In this document: piece by piece, positions 20,894-31,185 of the stretch
Layout of the letters: every line of letters starts with the position of its first letter
Numbering within the stretch: position 1 is the stretch's first letter
The notes under the pieces: generated by a model
The model's input: only the letters and a program-made list of their open reading frames with translations
Told to the model about the DNA's origin: nothing
Databases searched by the model: none
Program-made: the position numbers and the translations under genes
NCBI GenBank assembly: GCA_001970955.1
Contig: MPUH01000528.1
Location: 1 to 47,898, forward strand
Direction: 5' to 3'
From: Stentor coeruleus
Lineage: Eukaryota; Ciliophora; Heterotrichea; Heterotrichida; Stentoridae
Length of the DNA: 47,898 nucleotides

Positions 20894-22762
20894 ATGTACA
20901 AACAGAACGAAATTTATGTTTGGGATAGAACTGAATGCACAAATCTATTAGAAAATGAAGGAAATAAGATAAATATGCCCAAGCTTATTACATGTCCTAT
21001 AGATATTATAACTATATCAATAACTCAAGTTTCTGTATATTTTCTTAGTGATGTTGGAGAATTATATACGTCAATAACTCCTTTGATAAGAGCTTTTCAA
21101 TGGCTTCAAGGGTTTAAAGTAGCAAGTATTGCTTCTGGGAGTTTCCATACAGTGATAATAACAAGTTATGGTGAGGTTTTTTCTTGGGGTAAAGGAGAAA
21201 CTGGGGCACTTGGTCTTGATAATACTTTAGAAACACAAATTCCTATGAAACTACCTTTAAAAAACGCTCTTCAAGTCTCTTGTGGGACTAGACATAGTGC
21301 ATGTATTACAGCTTCTGGGTTATTTTTATGGGGTAGTGGATCTTTTGGCCAATTAGGATGTGGTGATATGAATAATGCTTTCAATCCTAAACTTTTGAAT
21401 ATTCAAGAACCTAAGATTGTATCATGTGGGCTGCAATATACTTTAGTACTTAATAAAAAGGGCCAAATGCTAGCATTTGGAAATAATTCATGTGGACAGT
21501 TTGGTAATGGAAGCAAAAAAAGCTCAAACATCCCTGTCTTTATAGAAAATATCCCTAATTTTAAATACATTACCTGTGGTTATCACTCAGCAGGTATAAA
21601 CGAAAGCAATGAGTTATATGTTTGGGGAACTGGGGAGTTGATTATCCCATTTTGTTTACGAGAAATCAAAAACCCTAAAACAATTTCCTTATGTAATGAT
21701 TGTGGTTATGCAATCGATAGAGAAAAAAATATTTGGTACTGGGGAAATAATCTTTTTACTGATTGTATGCATAAACCCACTATTATTCAAATAAAATCAT
21801 TGAAAATAAAAAATATTAGCAATATATATTGTGGAAGTAACAAGATTTTTGCCACAATAGAAAAGAATTCCAATAAAAAAACTTCTGATTTTAACACATT
21901 GTATAACAAAGAAAACATTATAATAGATGAAGAAGATAAATATAAGCTTGAGATTTTTAAATTGAAAGAGCTTCTAATAGTAAAAGATCAAGAAATAAAG
22001 TCTTTAAAAAAAATTGTTAATCAAGAACAAACTTTGAGGACTGAAAAAGATATTAGTTACAACCAGATTTTTGTTGAGGAAATGAAAAAATTTAAAATGC
22101 AATGCTATTATGCCTTAAAACAGGAAGTTGAAAAGAGGGAGCTAACTGAAAAACTCGTTTTGGATCTTAATGAAGAGCATAAAATGCTTCAGTGTACAAT
22201 AAAAGAACTTGAAGATAATCTAACTAGGCTTCTTAGTCGATGCGAAATTTATAAAGAAAAAGCTGAAAAAAATGAAGAATTGATGGAGAAAATACGTATT
22301 TTAACTGAAGAAATTCAAAGTTTGAAAAGTCATAAAAATAATGATTTTGGGTCAGTAAAATATATAAATGAAGTGTCGAATGACTTAATAGCGATGGATA
22401 GTCCAAATATTTCTATGATTTATAATAAAGAACCTATAAAAGAAATAGAAGATGATTTAAAAAAAGAAGATACAAAGTCATCAAGTGACTTGTTTAAGCT
22501 TTTTGGGTCTCCTGAGCCTATAAGATCAATATCTCCTATTTGTGTTAAAAGAGAAAATTTTATAAGTAGTAAGCAAACTAGAAGCAATGACCTTCGAAAT
22601 ATTTTGTTTAGAGAAGGGCTTATGGCTAATGGAGGGGTTAAGAATAGTTTGAATGAAATCAGATTAAGGCTGAATTTATTGGAGGAAAATAAGCTTGAGC
22701 TAGAAGGGAAAATGACTAACTTTGAGAAAAAACTTAGGAAAAATTATAATGACTTGTACTAA
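20894..22762 (+). CDS. RCC1-repeat protein with C-terminal coiled coil
   Basis: 622 residues, no intron. The first 310 or so form a run of RCC1-type blades, with signatures GEVFSWGKGETGALGL, GLFLWGSGSFGQLGCGD and GQMLAFGNNSCGQFGNGS. Residues about 345-480 and 590-622 are lysine/glutamate-rich coiled coil, with a serine-rich linker between. RCC1 propellers act as exchange factors or protein scaffolds. This divergent repeat set with a coiled coil fits a scaffold or cytoskeletal protein rather than nuclear RCC1 itself (inference). Confidence 0.82.
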   Translation: MYKQNEIYVWDRTECTNLLENEGNKINMPKLITCPIDIITISITQVSVYFLSDVGELYTSITPLIRAFQWLQGFKVASIASGSFHTVIITSYGEVFSWGKGETGALGLDNTLETQIPMKLPLKNALQVSCGTRHSACITASGLFLWGSGSFGQLGCGDMNNAFNPKLLNIQEPKIVSCGLQYTLVLNKKGQMLAFGNNSCGQFGNGSKKSSNIPVFIENIPNFKYITCGYHSAGINESNELYVWGTGELIIPFCLREIKNPKTISLCNDCGYAIDREKNIWYWGNNLFTDCMHKPTIIQIKSLKIKNISNIYCGSNKIFATIEKNSNKKTSDFNTLYNKENIIIDEEDKYKLEIFKLKELLIVKDQEIKSLKKIVNQEQTLRTEKDISYNQIFVEEMKKFKMQCYYALKQEVEKRELTEKLVLDLNEEHKMLQCTIKELEDNLTRLLSRCEIYKEKAEKNEELMEKIRILTEEIQSLKSHKNNDFGSVKYINEVSNDLIAMDSPNISMIYNKEPIKEIEDDLKKEDTKSSSDLFKLFGSPEPIRSISPICVKRENFISSKQTRSNDLRNILFREGLMANGGVKNSLNEIRLRLNLLEENKLELEGKMTNFEKKLRKNYNDLY

Positions 22763-23367
22763 TTTTTTATGTAAATTCTTTGATTAATACTTTTTAGAGA
22801 TATAATTTAGAGTTATCTGGACAATTTTTTTATGTTAAAAGTTTGATTAGTATAAAGCAAATAACTTAGACCTAATTGGATAATTATTAAAGAAACTTAT
22901 ATCTTTTCCTATTAATAACTTATTCGCTTAACATCCATTATGACTTATGGATTAGTATTAGGTATAGACTTTTGCTTTTTTCATATTTAATCATTTATAC
23001 TCATAAATTTCAAATTTCCCCTTCCATAATCTATTAATTCCAGTTTATAATATAAGTGCCTCTTCTCTTTAAATATATAGTTAGCAAATTCTTTGTTAGC
23101 TTTTAGGGTCTCTAATACACTTGCACCAATAGTATTTTTTATATTTTTTTGCACCAATCACTAGGGTCTCTGCATATTATCATCACCATTCTTGGCAGAA
23201 GTGTTCTAGGAGAGGACTGGATAAATGCTTCCTAAGGATTTTGCTAAAGCAAAAAGGACCACTTCATATATCAAATCTATTTTGATTTTTACTTGATAGA
23301 TAAGGCATTAATTGTTGCTTGGTTCAGATTTTTATTCAATATTTGTTTTATTGATTTATTAAATAAG
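22763..23367. other. 605-bp spacer
   Basis: AT-rich, no gene seen. Two short motifs, AGGGTCTCT and TTGCACCAAT, each occur twice between about 23105 and 23175. The open frame at 23293-23367 starts with TTG and is just the untranslated lead into the acyl-CoA synthetase ATG. Confidence 0.6.
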
Positions 23368-25400
23368 ATGGGCGAAGGAAATTCAAAGACAGCTTTCAGA
23401 TATACTTTAGAAGTTCCAAACACTAAAACGCCAGGATGCACATCAATTTACAAGTCAGGTATTAGAGCAGATGAAGATCTAGTATTTCCAAATACAAAGA
23501 CCTTACATGAAAATTTTTTAGAAGCATGTGGAAAATTTCCTAATTCACGTTTTCTAGGCTCTCGTACCCTCTGTGAAGGTAAACCTAGTTCATATTCATG
23601 GAAAACATACAGTGAAATCAGAAATCTTTCTAAGCACCTAGGCTTTGGTTTAGCCCATCTAGGCTTAACCGAACCTGATTCAGAAGGTCATTCATTTCTC
23701 GGAATCTTCTCAAAAANGATTCAGAAGGTCATTCATTTCTCGGAATCTTCTCAAAAAATCGAATAGAATGGCTAGTAGCAGATTTTGCATGTATATCTCA
23801 AAGTATTACAACAATACCCTTATACGATGTTCAAAGGCCAGAGACCATAAGCATGATTATAAATCAAACACAAATGCCAGGGATTTTTGCATCAGGGGAT
23901 CTGACTCCAAAACTAATGGATTTAAAGGCTGAAAACCTAATTCCATCATTAAAATATATAATTCAATTCGATCCTGTGACTGAAACTATTAAAGAAAGCT
24001 GCAATGCTATTGGGATTAAAATACTAGACTATAAATATGTCTTAGAAATATGCACTGAAGGGAAGGAAATATTACCGAATTCAGACTCTTGGCTGACTAT
24101 TTGCTATACAAGTGGAACAACAGGAAATGCTAAAGGGGCAATAATAACCCATAATAACATGCTTTCTATGATCAATGGGGTAAAAAATGGAGTTTTAGAT
24201 ATAGTTCCTGAAGACTTATATATATCATATTTACCTTTAGCCCATATGCTAGATAGAGCTATTTGTCATTATCTATCTGGTGTGGGTGCAGGGATTGGAT
24301 TTTATAGTGGGGATATACTAAAACTCAAAGAAGACCTTATAGCTTTAAAACCAACAATATTTGTCTCAGTCCCACGACTTTTTACTCGCTTCTATGAAGG
24401 GATAAATGAAATGTTTAAATCAGCAAAAGGTTTTAAAGGAGGACTTCTACGCAAAGCTCTAAGAGCTAAATATAAAGGATTAACAGAGCGTGGAGAGTTT
24501 ACTCACTCATTCTGGGATAAGTTAGTTTTCAATAAAGTTAGATCTATACTTGGAGGACGAGTCAGAATGCTTATGACAGGTTCAGCTCCGATTCCAGGAG
24601 ATATTCTAACTTTTTTGCGTATTGTATTCGCTTGTCCAATATACGAAGGCTACGGACAAACTGAGACTTGTTCAGGAAGTGTTTTAACTAATAAAAGTGA
24701 AACTGAAACAGGCTTTGTTGGAGGACCAGTCCCAACTCTCGAAATCAAACTTATTGATGTACCTGATATGAATTATATGACTGATAATGTTAATGAAAAT
24801 GGGCAATTAGAACCCAGAGGAGAAATATGCATGAGAGGCAAGAGTATTTTTATAGGATATTATAAATCCCCAGAGTTAACTGCTGAAGCTTTAGATAGTG
24901 ATGGCTGGCTTCATACTGGTGATATAGGAGCAATATTACCTAGTAATGGTTCTATAAAAATAATTGATAGGAAAAAGAACTTTTTTAAACTAGCCCAAGG
25001 AGAATACGTTGCGGCAGAAAAAATTGAGACAGTCTATTGCAAAAGTTTATATGTTGGGCAGATTTTTGTATATGGAAATTCACTACAAAATTATCTTGTT
25101 GCTATTGTTGTACCTGATGAAGAATATGTGAGGAAGAAATGGGCTCATGCAAATGGATATGAGGATAATATGAAGTTTGAGGATATATGTACTGATTTAA
25201 GACTTAAGAATGAAATTCTTAAAGATATGAATAGATGTGCTAAGGAGGAAGGACTACTTGGATTTGAGATCGTTAAAAAAATTGAACTGGAGCCGAAAAT
25301 GTGGACAAATGATGATTTGTTGACACCAACACAGAAACTAATGAGATTCCATGCAAGGAATAAATATCAGGATATATTGGATAGATTATATTTGCAATAG
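23368..25400 (+). CDS. Long-chain acyl-CoA synthetase
   Basis: Activates long-chain fatty acids to acyl-CoA with ATP. The start is the ATG at 23368 (MGEGNSKTAFRY). A 41-nt duplication including N23717 creates an apparent frameshift. With one copy removed the gene is open for 664 codons, the normal length for the family. Visible signatures are the AMP-binding loop YTSGTTGNAKG, the acyl/ATP motif YEGYGQTE, and GWLHTGDIG followed by IDRKKNFFK with the hinge residues. No N-terminal signal is obvious. The stop is TAG, and a small basic gene follows 49 nt downstream on the same strand. Confidence 0.94.
23677..23757. repeat. Assembly join: 40-bp duplication around N23717
   Basis: 23677-23716 is repeated at 23718-23757. 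The added 41 nt is not a multiple of three and falsely breaks the acyl-CoA synthetase frame. Confidence 0.9.
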
Positions 25401-25449
25401 CTTATAGGATATAATATTATAGGTATTAGTTGAGATAATAATAATTATA

Positions 25450-25905
25450 ATGTATTTGCCTTTTTTAGCATCATCAAACTCTCCTCAAAGATTCTCCAAA
25501 GACAAAACCCAAAAAATTATAGACTTTTCAAGATCTAAATCCAAAGGTCAGAATGACTACAAAAAACTAAACTTTTTCTTCCTAAATCTTAAAGGAAGGA
25601 AAAAGCAAAGCCCAACTCATCAGAGAAATCAAGAAAAAAGTCCTTTCAAAATTGTTGATGAGTACTTTAAAACAAAACTCAAAAGTTTTGAAATTAATCA
25701 AGATTCTGGGTTAAAATTTCGATTACTCAAGCCAAAAGTTGTAAGTTTAGCTTCAATAATCTCTGATTCTCCAATAAAAACGAACAAATCATTTAATAAC
25801 TTTTCTTTGACACAAGGACAATGTCTCGAAGACTTCAATAATGATTGGAAGCTAAAAAAAAAATTAGAAGCTAGTCAATGTGTGGGTAAATTGAAGAGCA
25901 GTTAA
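25450..25905 (+). CDS. Small basic hypothetical protein
   Basis: 151 residues from ATG to TAA, rich in Lys, Ser, Asn and Phe, with no membrane segment and no recognised domain. The composition suggests a largely disordered, positively charged protein. It is clearly open over its whole length in an AT-rich genome, which supports a real gene. It sits 49 nt after the acyl-CoA synthetase. Confidence 0.6.
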   Translation: MYLPFLASSNSPQRFSKDKTQKIIDFSRSKSKGQNDYKKLNFFFLNLKGRKKQSPTHQRNQEKSPFKIVDEYFKTKLKSFEINQDSGLKFRLLKPKVVSLASIISDSPIKTNKSFNNFSLTQGQCLEDFNNDWKLKKKLEASQCVGKLKSS

Positions 25906-26926
25906 AATAAGAAATGTGAATTAAGAAATTTTATGGACAAAAGCTTTGTGATTTCTTAAAAATATATCTTGAAAGCTTAAATAAATGTTTTACCTTGAAT
26001 ATTTTGATTATAAATATGATAGTTTGCTGAATTTAGTGAATAATACCAAATTTTTTAAGCACAATTAGTTATATTAAAGATAAGATTTTGATATAAATTA
26101 TGGTTGGAGTTTAGACTAGGCTTTGAAAGATAGGTTTACATTATTTTAGTAAGTTTAAGGTAGTATTTTAATGTTAATAGATACTTTTAATTATAGGTGC
26201 ATGATATTCACGTAGATTTTCCCATATTATATGTGAGCTAAGTTTCTTGATGACTATGGCAATATTATTTCTGTAAGGATCAGCTTCTGAGTATATCATA
26301 AACCAAATAATTAAATATACAAATGATTACTTAGTAAATTTATCAATGCTTTTGTATTTTATTACTTGTAAAGAGTTAATTATTTTTTAATATTATCTCT
26401 CTAAGAATTATTATTATACTTTTGTTAATAATAATTTCTGGAGATTATAAAATTTGCAACATATCTTTAATTCAATCTTTAATTCTGCTAATTCATGATA
26501 TTCAATAATTTAGCTTAATAAAATGCTATAATAGTATAAGAAAATTTAGTAAATACTAAATTATAAATAAGTAATTAGTATATATTATCTGAAAAATTAT
26601 GAACAAAGCATACATTCCTGCGGATGAATATATTAACTGGTGAAACTAAAGAAAAGGGCTGATTGAGCATAAAAGTCAAGATAAAGCGTGTAGGCTGCAG
26701 GCTATTAAAACAAGTCTACTTACCTGTAGACAAGCAAAAAGAAAATTTAATTAATCAGTAGGATATGATGATTTGAAGGTCGAAATGGAAAAATGTATAA
26801 GTTTGTTACAGTATTTGCAAAATCCTTACTCTAAATATAATATAATCTAAAAGTGATTAAACATAATTATTATACTTAAATTAGTATTAATTATTGACTG
26901 TAGTAATTTAAGTGATTTATACAAAT
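25906..26926. other. 1.0-kb spacer
   Basis: Very AT-rich. A patch richer in G+C lies at about 26595-26800. It contains a perfect 6-bp stem with a 6-nt loop (26714-26731, GTCTAC/GTAGAC). One frame through this patch reads like protein but has three internal stops and no first-position G bias, so I do not call a gene. Confidence 0.55.
26714..26731. repeat. Short perfect hairpin
   Basis: GTCTAC-TTACCT-GTAGAC in a G+C-richer patch of a spacer. No known RNA family recognised. Confidence 0.5.
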
Positions 26927-27952
26927 ATGAACATAGAATTTGATGATTCTGAAGTTATAGCTTTGGTTTTACTTTTTAAAGCACATTTGAAAAAGAAAAA
27001 TAATCTGATTTATCAAATAGATTCTCTGAAAATAGAAAGAAATTATTATCTTTTCCATCAAGATTACCGTGATAAGCGTAGACTCTTCAACAGACGCTTT
27101 AATGTGCAAAACAAATATTACAAAGAAAAACCTTTTACCTGTTATCCCAATTACTCAACTAGCCTTTTAAAGTATCTTTCATATATCGAAAATCACTTTA
27201 AGAATTTTTTAAATCTTCCATCATCATTTCACAACTTCAATGAAGGTAGACTTCTTGTCATTAACGAAATCAAAATCATCAAATCTCAAAAGAAAAGGTA
27301 TAAAGAACTCTCTGCACAATTATCTCTAAGCAAGACTTTATATAAAAAAAACAGAATAAGAGTCATAAATACCTTCAAAAAACTTGAAAGAATTAAAACT
27401 TTAGAAAACGAAACAAAAGATCTTTATTTAGTCCTAGACAAATACTTTACTGAAATAAAACGACTAATCAAAGCTAAAGATAATTGCATACAAACATACA
27501 GAAACTATGTGAATTCGATAAAAGCCTACAAAGGTATCCTTATTTCTTACTCAAAAACTGAATGTATTATTGATAATAAAGAAGATGTTGATAATAAACT
27601 TGCTTTGAAAAAACTTGAACTTCATATAAAACTTTTGATTAAAACAGAGATTGCTGAAAAGCTGAATTTAGCTAAGTTTTATATGGGAAAATACTTCAAA
27701 TTACTTGAGAGACAAAAGCTTGAGTTGGTTGAAAAGGATAAAGAATGCTTGAAAGATGAATATACAGTACGTAATGAAGATATAAGCAAATTAGACATAT
27801 TAGACTTAAGTTTGAACGTTCTTAGAGCTGAGAGAGAAGGATTGAAGCTATCTGAGAATTCAGCATCGTCTACTTTTCATAGGAAGATATTTACAAGTAT
27901 TGATGATACACTTCCTTTGATAGATTTTGACCTTTTTACTAATTTGGCATAA
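26927..27952 (+). CDS. Coiled-coil hypothetical protein
   Basis: 341 residues from the ATG at 26927 (the frame also extends upstream without ATG). It is rich in Lys, Leu, Ile and Glu with long amphipathic helical stretches, notably about 85-215 and 225-300, and no membrane segment. No family is recognised. A structural or basal-body/cytoskeletal role would be typical of such ciliate proteins but is only a guess. A tandem repeat begins just after its stop. Confidence 0.65.
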   Translation: MNIEFDDSEVIALVLLFKAHLKKKNNLIYQIDSLKIERNYYLFHQDYRDKRRLFNRRFNVQNKYYKEKPFTCYPNYSTSLLKYLSYIENHFKNFLNLPSSFHNFNEGRLLVINEIKIIKSQKKRYKELSAQLSLSKTLYKKNRIRVINTFKKLERIKTLENETKDLYLVLDKYFTEIKRLIKAKDNCIQTYRNYVNSIKAYKGILISYSKTECIIDNKEDVDNKLALKKLELHIKLLIKTEIAEKLNLAKFYMGKYFKLLERQKLELVEKDKECLKDEYTVRNEDISKLDILDLSLNVLRAEREGLKLSENSASSTFHRKIFTSIDDTLPLIDFDLFTNLA

Positions 27953-27967
27953 ACATAACTTATTCCA

Positions 27968-28104
27968 TATAGTTGATGATAAAAACAATACCTATCACTC
28001 TAATCTAGTCTGTTTTATATAGTTGATGATAAAACAATATTTATCACTCTAATCTAGTCTGTTTTATAAAACAATATTTATCACTCTAATCTAGTCTGTT
28101 TTAC
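27968..28104. repeat. Tandem repeat, about 48-bp unit, 2.7 copies
   Basis: The unit begins TATAGTTGATGATAAAA and ends CTAATCTAGTCTGTTTT. Two full copies and one copy lacking its first third follow directly, immediately 3' of the coiled-coil gene. Confidence 0.88.
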
Positions 28105-29881
28105 ATAAACTTCACTATAAATCCTAAAGTTTTCTTAAATTTTATGCTATCATCATAACACTTAAAATAGTTATAAAATATCATTCTTCTATATCAAGAG
28201 CATAAAATTCTTAAGTTTCTTTTTAAAAACTCCTAAATACTTATTCATCCAATACTCTCTTGAAAAAAAAATTAAACTGAGCTTTTGAATTTATAATCGC
28301 AAATCTTTCATCAGCAAGACAGCTTGGAAATCATAATACTATTAGAAAAAATAAAAGATAAGCAGCCTGAAAACCAACAAGTTTGTCTAAGCCTCTGCTT
28401 TGAAATAAAAGTGCCTATAGGTAACTTATAACATTTATGGGAAAAAATTCTGACTATAGGGCAAACATTCAAGTTGTTGGAGCTACTATTCTGCAATAAT
28501 GTGGAGGATAAATGATCAGATACAGTGGCTAAGCCTCAAAGAAGGGCCACAAAATGATATGGTGAATCAAGATCACATATCACTCAATATGATTTTTCAA
28601 GATTGCATTCGCATATTTGGTGGATTGTGAGGAAGATAAGAGAATTAATGATTTATGATGCTTACATTTAAGGACTGAGATTTTATTGAATGCATTTAGG
28701 GCAAGTGATTAGTTTATATTGAGCTTATGATTTCATTTTGAGACATGAAAAATATAGCTAAAGAAGTAAATAGCTTGTGTCTATATAATTTACATCAGCT
28801 TGGATTATATTTCAATTTCAGTAGCTTGAAGAGTTTAAAAGTTTAGGACTTTATTTTTTCAAGTAAAAAAAACTAATCTTTTAAAAACCTATTGATAAGA
28901 GAAACTTGACTGAAATTAGTCCTAGAAGAGGAGTTATCAAGAAGAATACTGATAATGACCCTCCTTATAAGGATAAGAATATGAATGTTTGAGGAAAAAA
29001 AAGCTGCATGATGGATCCATGTGCCAGGCTTAAGGGAGGATTAAAACTAATCTTAATATAAAATAGATAAAAAAGTGCTGTAAGAAATTGAAATTTTATG
29101 ATTTTGTTCGGTAGATCTAAACACAAAATGCCTTTTAATGATTGCTTTGCGTTTTTATATTTGAAAATACTATAAATTCCCAAAGTATAATTACTTTAAA
29201 TATTTAGCCAGATTATAGAGCCGATTGTGAAAATATTTTATCAGATGCTAATGTTTGTTTTAATTCAGAATTCTGTTCAACGATTATTTTATGGTATGGC
29301 AGAATTTGAGTTTATAGGAAATAATTAGATGCAGAATTAGAAATTATGAAAATTATGCCAACCATCCTCAAAAAATAATCAATCATTTGTAAGACAATCC
29401 CCGTTTAAGCCTATAAAAAAAATATCTATGCAAAAAGCAAGGGCTGGACAATAGTCAAGCGATAATTCCTAACTAATACTAAAAATTTTTACTGGAGTTA
29501 TAAATTGATGATGATTGCCAAGAAGTTCTTGATTATTCATTTATTGGCTTTAACATTGGACTCATTGGTCTAATACCAGATTATCTAGGTTTCTCATTTT
29601 CCTTTTCTTTTTTCCTAATTTTAAACTTTTAATTTTTGACAAAAATTAATAATATATTCTCCAGGTAGTAACAGAGTTATTATTATATGTATTCACATCT
29701 TTGGGTTTACTTGATTTTGTTTTTTTCATTTTCATAGGAGCTTTTAAGATTTGTCAGAGCTTGAATTATTTATTTCAGCTTTGAGATGATACCCTTGGCT
29801 GATAATAAACTTTTATTCTTTAGATGATTCTTCCTAAAAAAATCAGGGTCTAAAATCTTCTTTTTTTTAGTTTTAAAGTTT

Positions 29882-29906
29882 CTATGGCTCTACTATAGAG
29901 CTATAG
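29882..29906. repeat. 11-bp inverted repeat with 3-nt loop
   Basis: Arms CTATGGCTCTA and TAGAGCTATAG around CTA, ten Watson-Crick pairs and one G-T pair, in the middle of AT-rich spacer. Confidence 0.6.
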
Positions 29907-30358
29907 GGTTTATCCAAGCATTACAAAGTATTTAATATAGTGGAGAACTTCTATAATATCAATATTTAACATCTAAAGCATAGAATTTTTCGAAATAAAA
30001 AACTTCTGGATGATAGTTGTATTGAAAAAAATATTTTATAGCAACCTAACTTATTATATTCATTACATTTTATTATATATTGTATATTCTATTATTCAGA
30101 TAATTACTTAAGCTTTGCTTTAAGTCTGATGCTTTACCATAAGACTCATATTATAATAATAAACTAAAAAAATTTTTAAAACTTTATAGGTAATAAATTT
30201 GTAAAATCCATATTTTTTCTTGGATTTATATCATTTCCCCCTAATTATAACTAAATTAACACACTTAAGCAGCTTTATACTTTAATTTTAGAGATTAGGT
30301 AAAACTATTTAAATAATTACTTATAAAACCAATTTCAAGGCACTAATATTATATCACT

Positions 30359-30541
30359 TAAACTTTCTATAGAAATAATTGTGAATATTGTTTAAGATTG
30401 CGTTCTAGTTGCGGTCACAAATGTAACAATGAATATTGTGTAAAGAAAGAAGCTAATGCAAAACCCCCAAGTTCCCATACAACTTCCACACGTCAAGCTA
30501 TACGTGTTAAAATATACAACAAATACAGTAATTATCAATAG
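30359..30541 (+). pseudogene. Cysteine-rich fragment, possibly a zinc-binding gene remnant
   Basis: A frame of about 58 codons between TAA and TAG, without an ATG near its start. It contains CEYC, then six residues, then CGHKC and another Cys, a zinc-knuckle-like spacing, followed by a basic Ser/Thr/Pro-containing tail. The arrangement is loosely like the C-terminal cysteine region of some transposases, but I cannot assign it. Confidence 0.3.
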
Positions 30542-30881
30542 AATCAACTAAAATATATAAGGTCAATGCGGACCTATAAGTATATCTAGTAAATTGTTTA
30601 TGAATATAGCCTAGCAATTTACTTAACCTGTAAAATTTTAGTGTTTTGATCAAAATTTTAGAATAAACTTCTTCCATATTTTAATGGAATCCTTCCTATA
30701 CGTTTTTTTTGGAACTATTACGCTAGGAAATTATGCAATAGAATAGCCAGAAGCAGAGATTTTATAGAGAATGCTTATAAGATAGTGGCATGCGATATAA
30801 AAAGTTTATAGATTTTTACTATAACTAGTTAAATACTTATGGCGTAATTTAGGCGAGAAACCGGGAAAATGAATGAAAGAG

Positions 30882-31044
30882 GTAAAAATAGATATAGATT
30901 GACTGGATTAATACTTAGGCGTGCGAATTACTTAATTGCTTGAATTATTCATTCTTGAGTGCNGTAAAAATAGATATAGATTGACTGGATTAATACTTAG
31001 GCGTGCGAATTACTTAATTGCTTGAATTATTCATTCTTGAGTGC
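30882..31044. repeat. Assembly join: 81-bp duplication around N30963
   Basis: 30882-30962 is repeated exactly at 30964-31044, separated only by N. Confidence 0.9.
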
Positions 31045-31185
31045 TCTTGAAAGTATTGATCTTTTGGTTTTCTTGAGAAATGACTCAAGCCTTATCATCC
31101 TAACTCTCAACTCTAAGGCCTTCTTGATTCTCTCTTCGGCTAACTGAGTTAAAATCATTTCTTTCATCTTTTTATTATAATGCAT
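31027..31185 (-). CDS. Possible 52-residue helical, basic protein or gene fragment
   Basis: From ATG at 31185 to TAA at 31027. It is rich in Lys, Arg, Glu, Leu and Met with an amphipathic pattern (MKEMILTQLAEERIKKALEL), and the local G+C is above the surroundings. The frame remains open about 24 codons upstream of the ATG to a TGA. It may be a tiny gene, the end of a lost gene, or chance. Confidence 0.3.
   Translation of the reverse strand: MHYNKKMKEMILTQLAEERIKKALELRVRMIRLESFLKKTKRSILSRALKNE

Noticed and set aside
23717..23766. Acyl-CoA synthetase as a frameshifted pseudogene
   Set aside because: The frame break is fully explained by the 41-nt duplication at the N. One copy removed gives an open gene of normal length.
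26714..26731. ACTTACCTG in a hairpin loop as U1 snRNA
   Set aside because: In U1 this motif is at the free 5' end, not in a loop, and no downstream U1 stems or Sm site are seen.
28270..29175. Protein-like reading of spacer DNA if TAA/TAG are Gln and TGA is Trp (Condylostoma-type code)
   Set aside because: The stop density equals chance for this base composition, competing frames look equally protein-like, and guanine is evenly spread over codon positions in 28821-29175 (21, 22, 20). Long conserved genes in the window follow the standard code.
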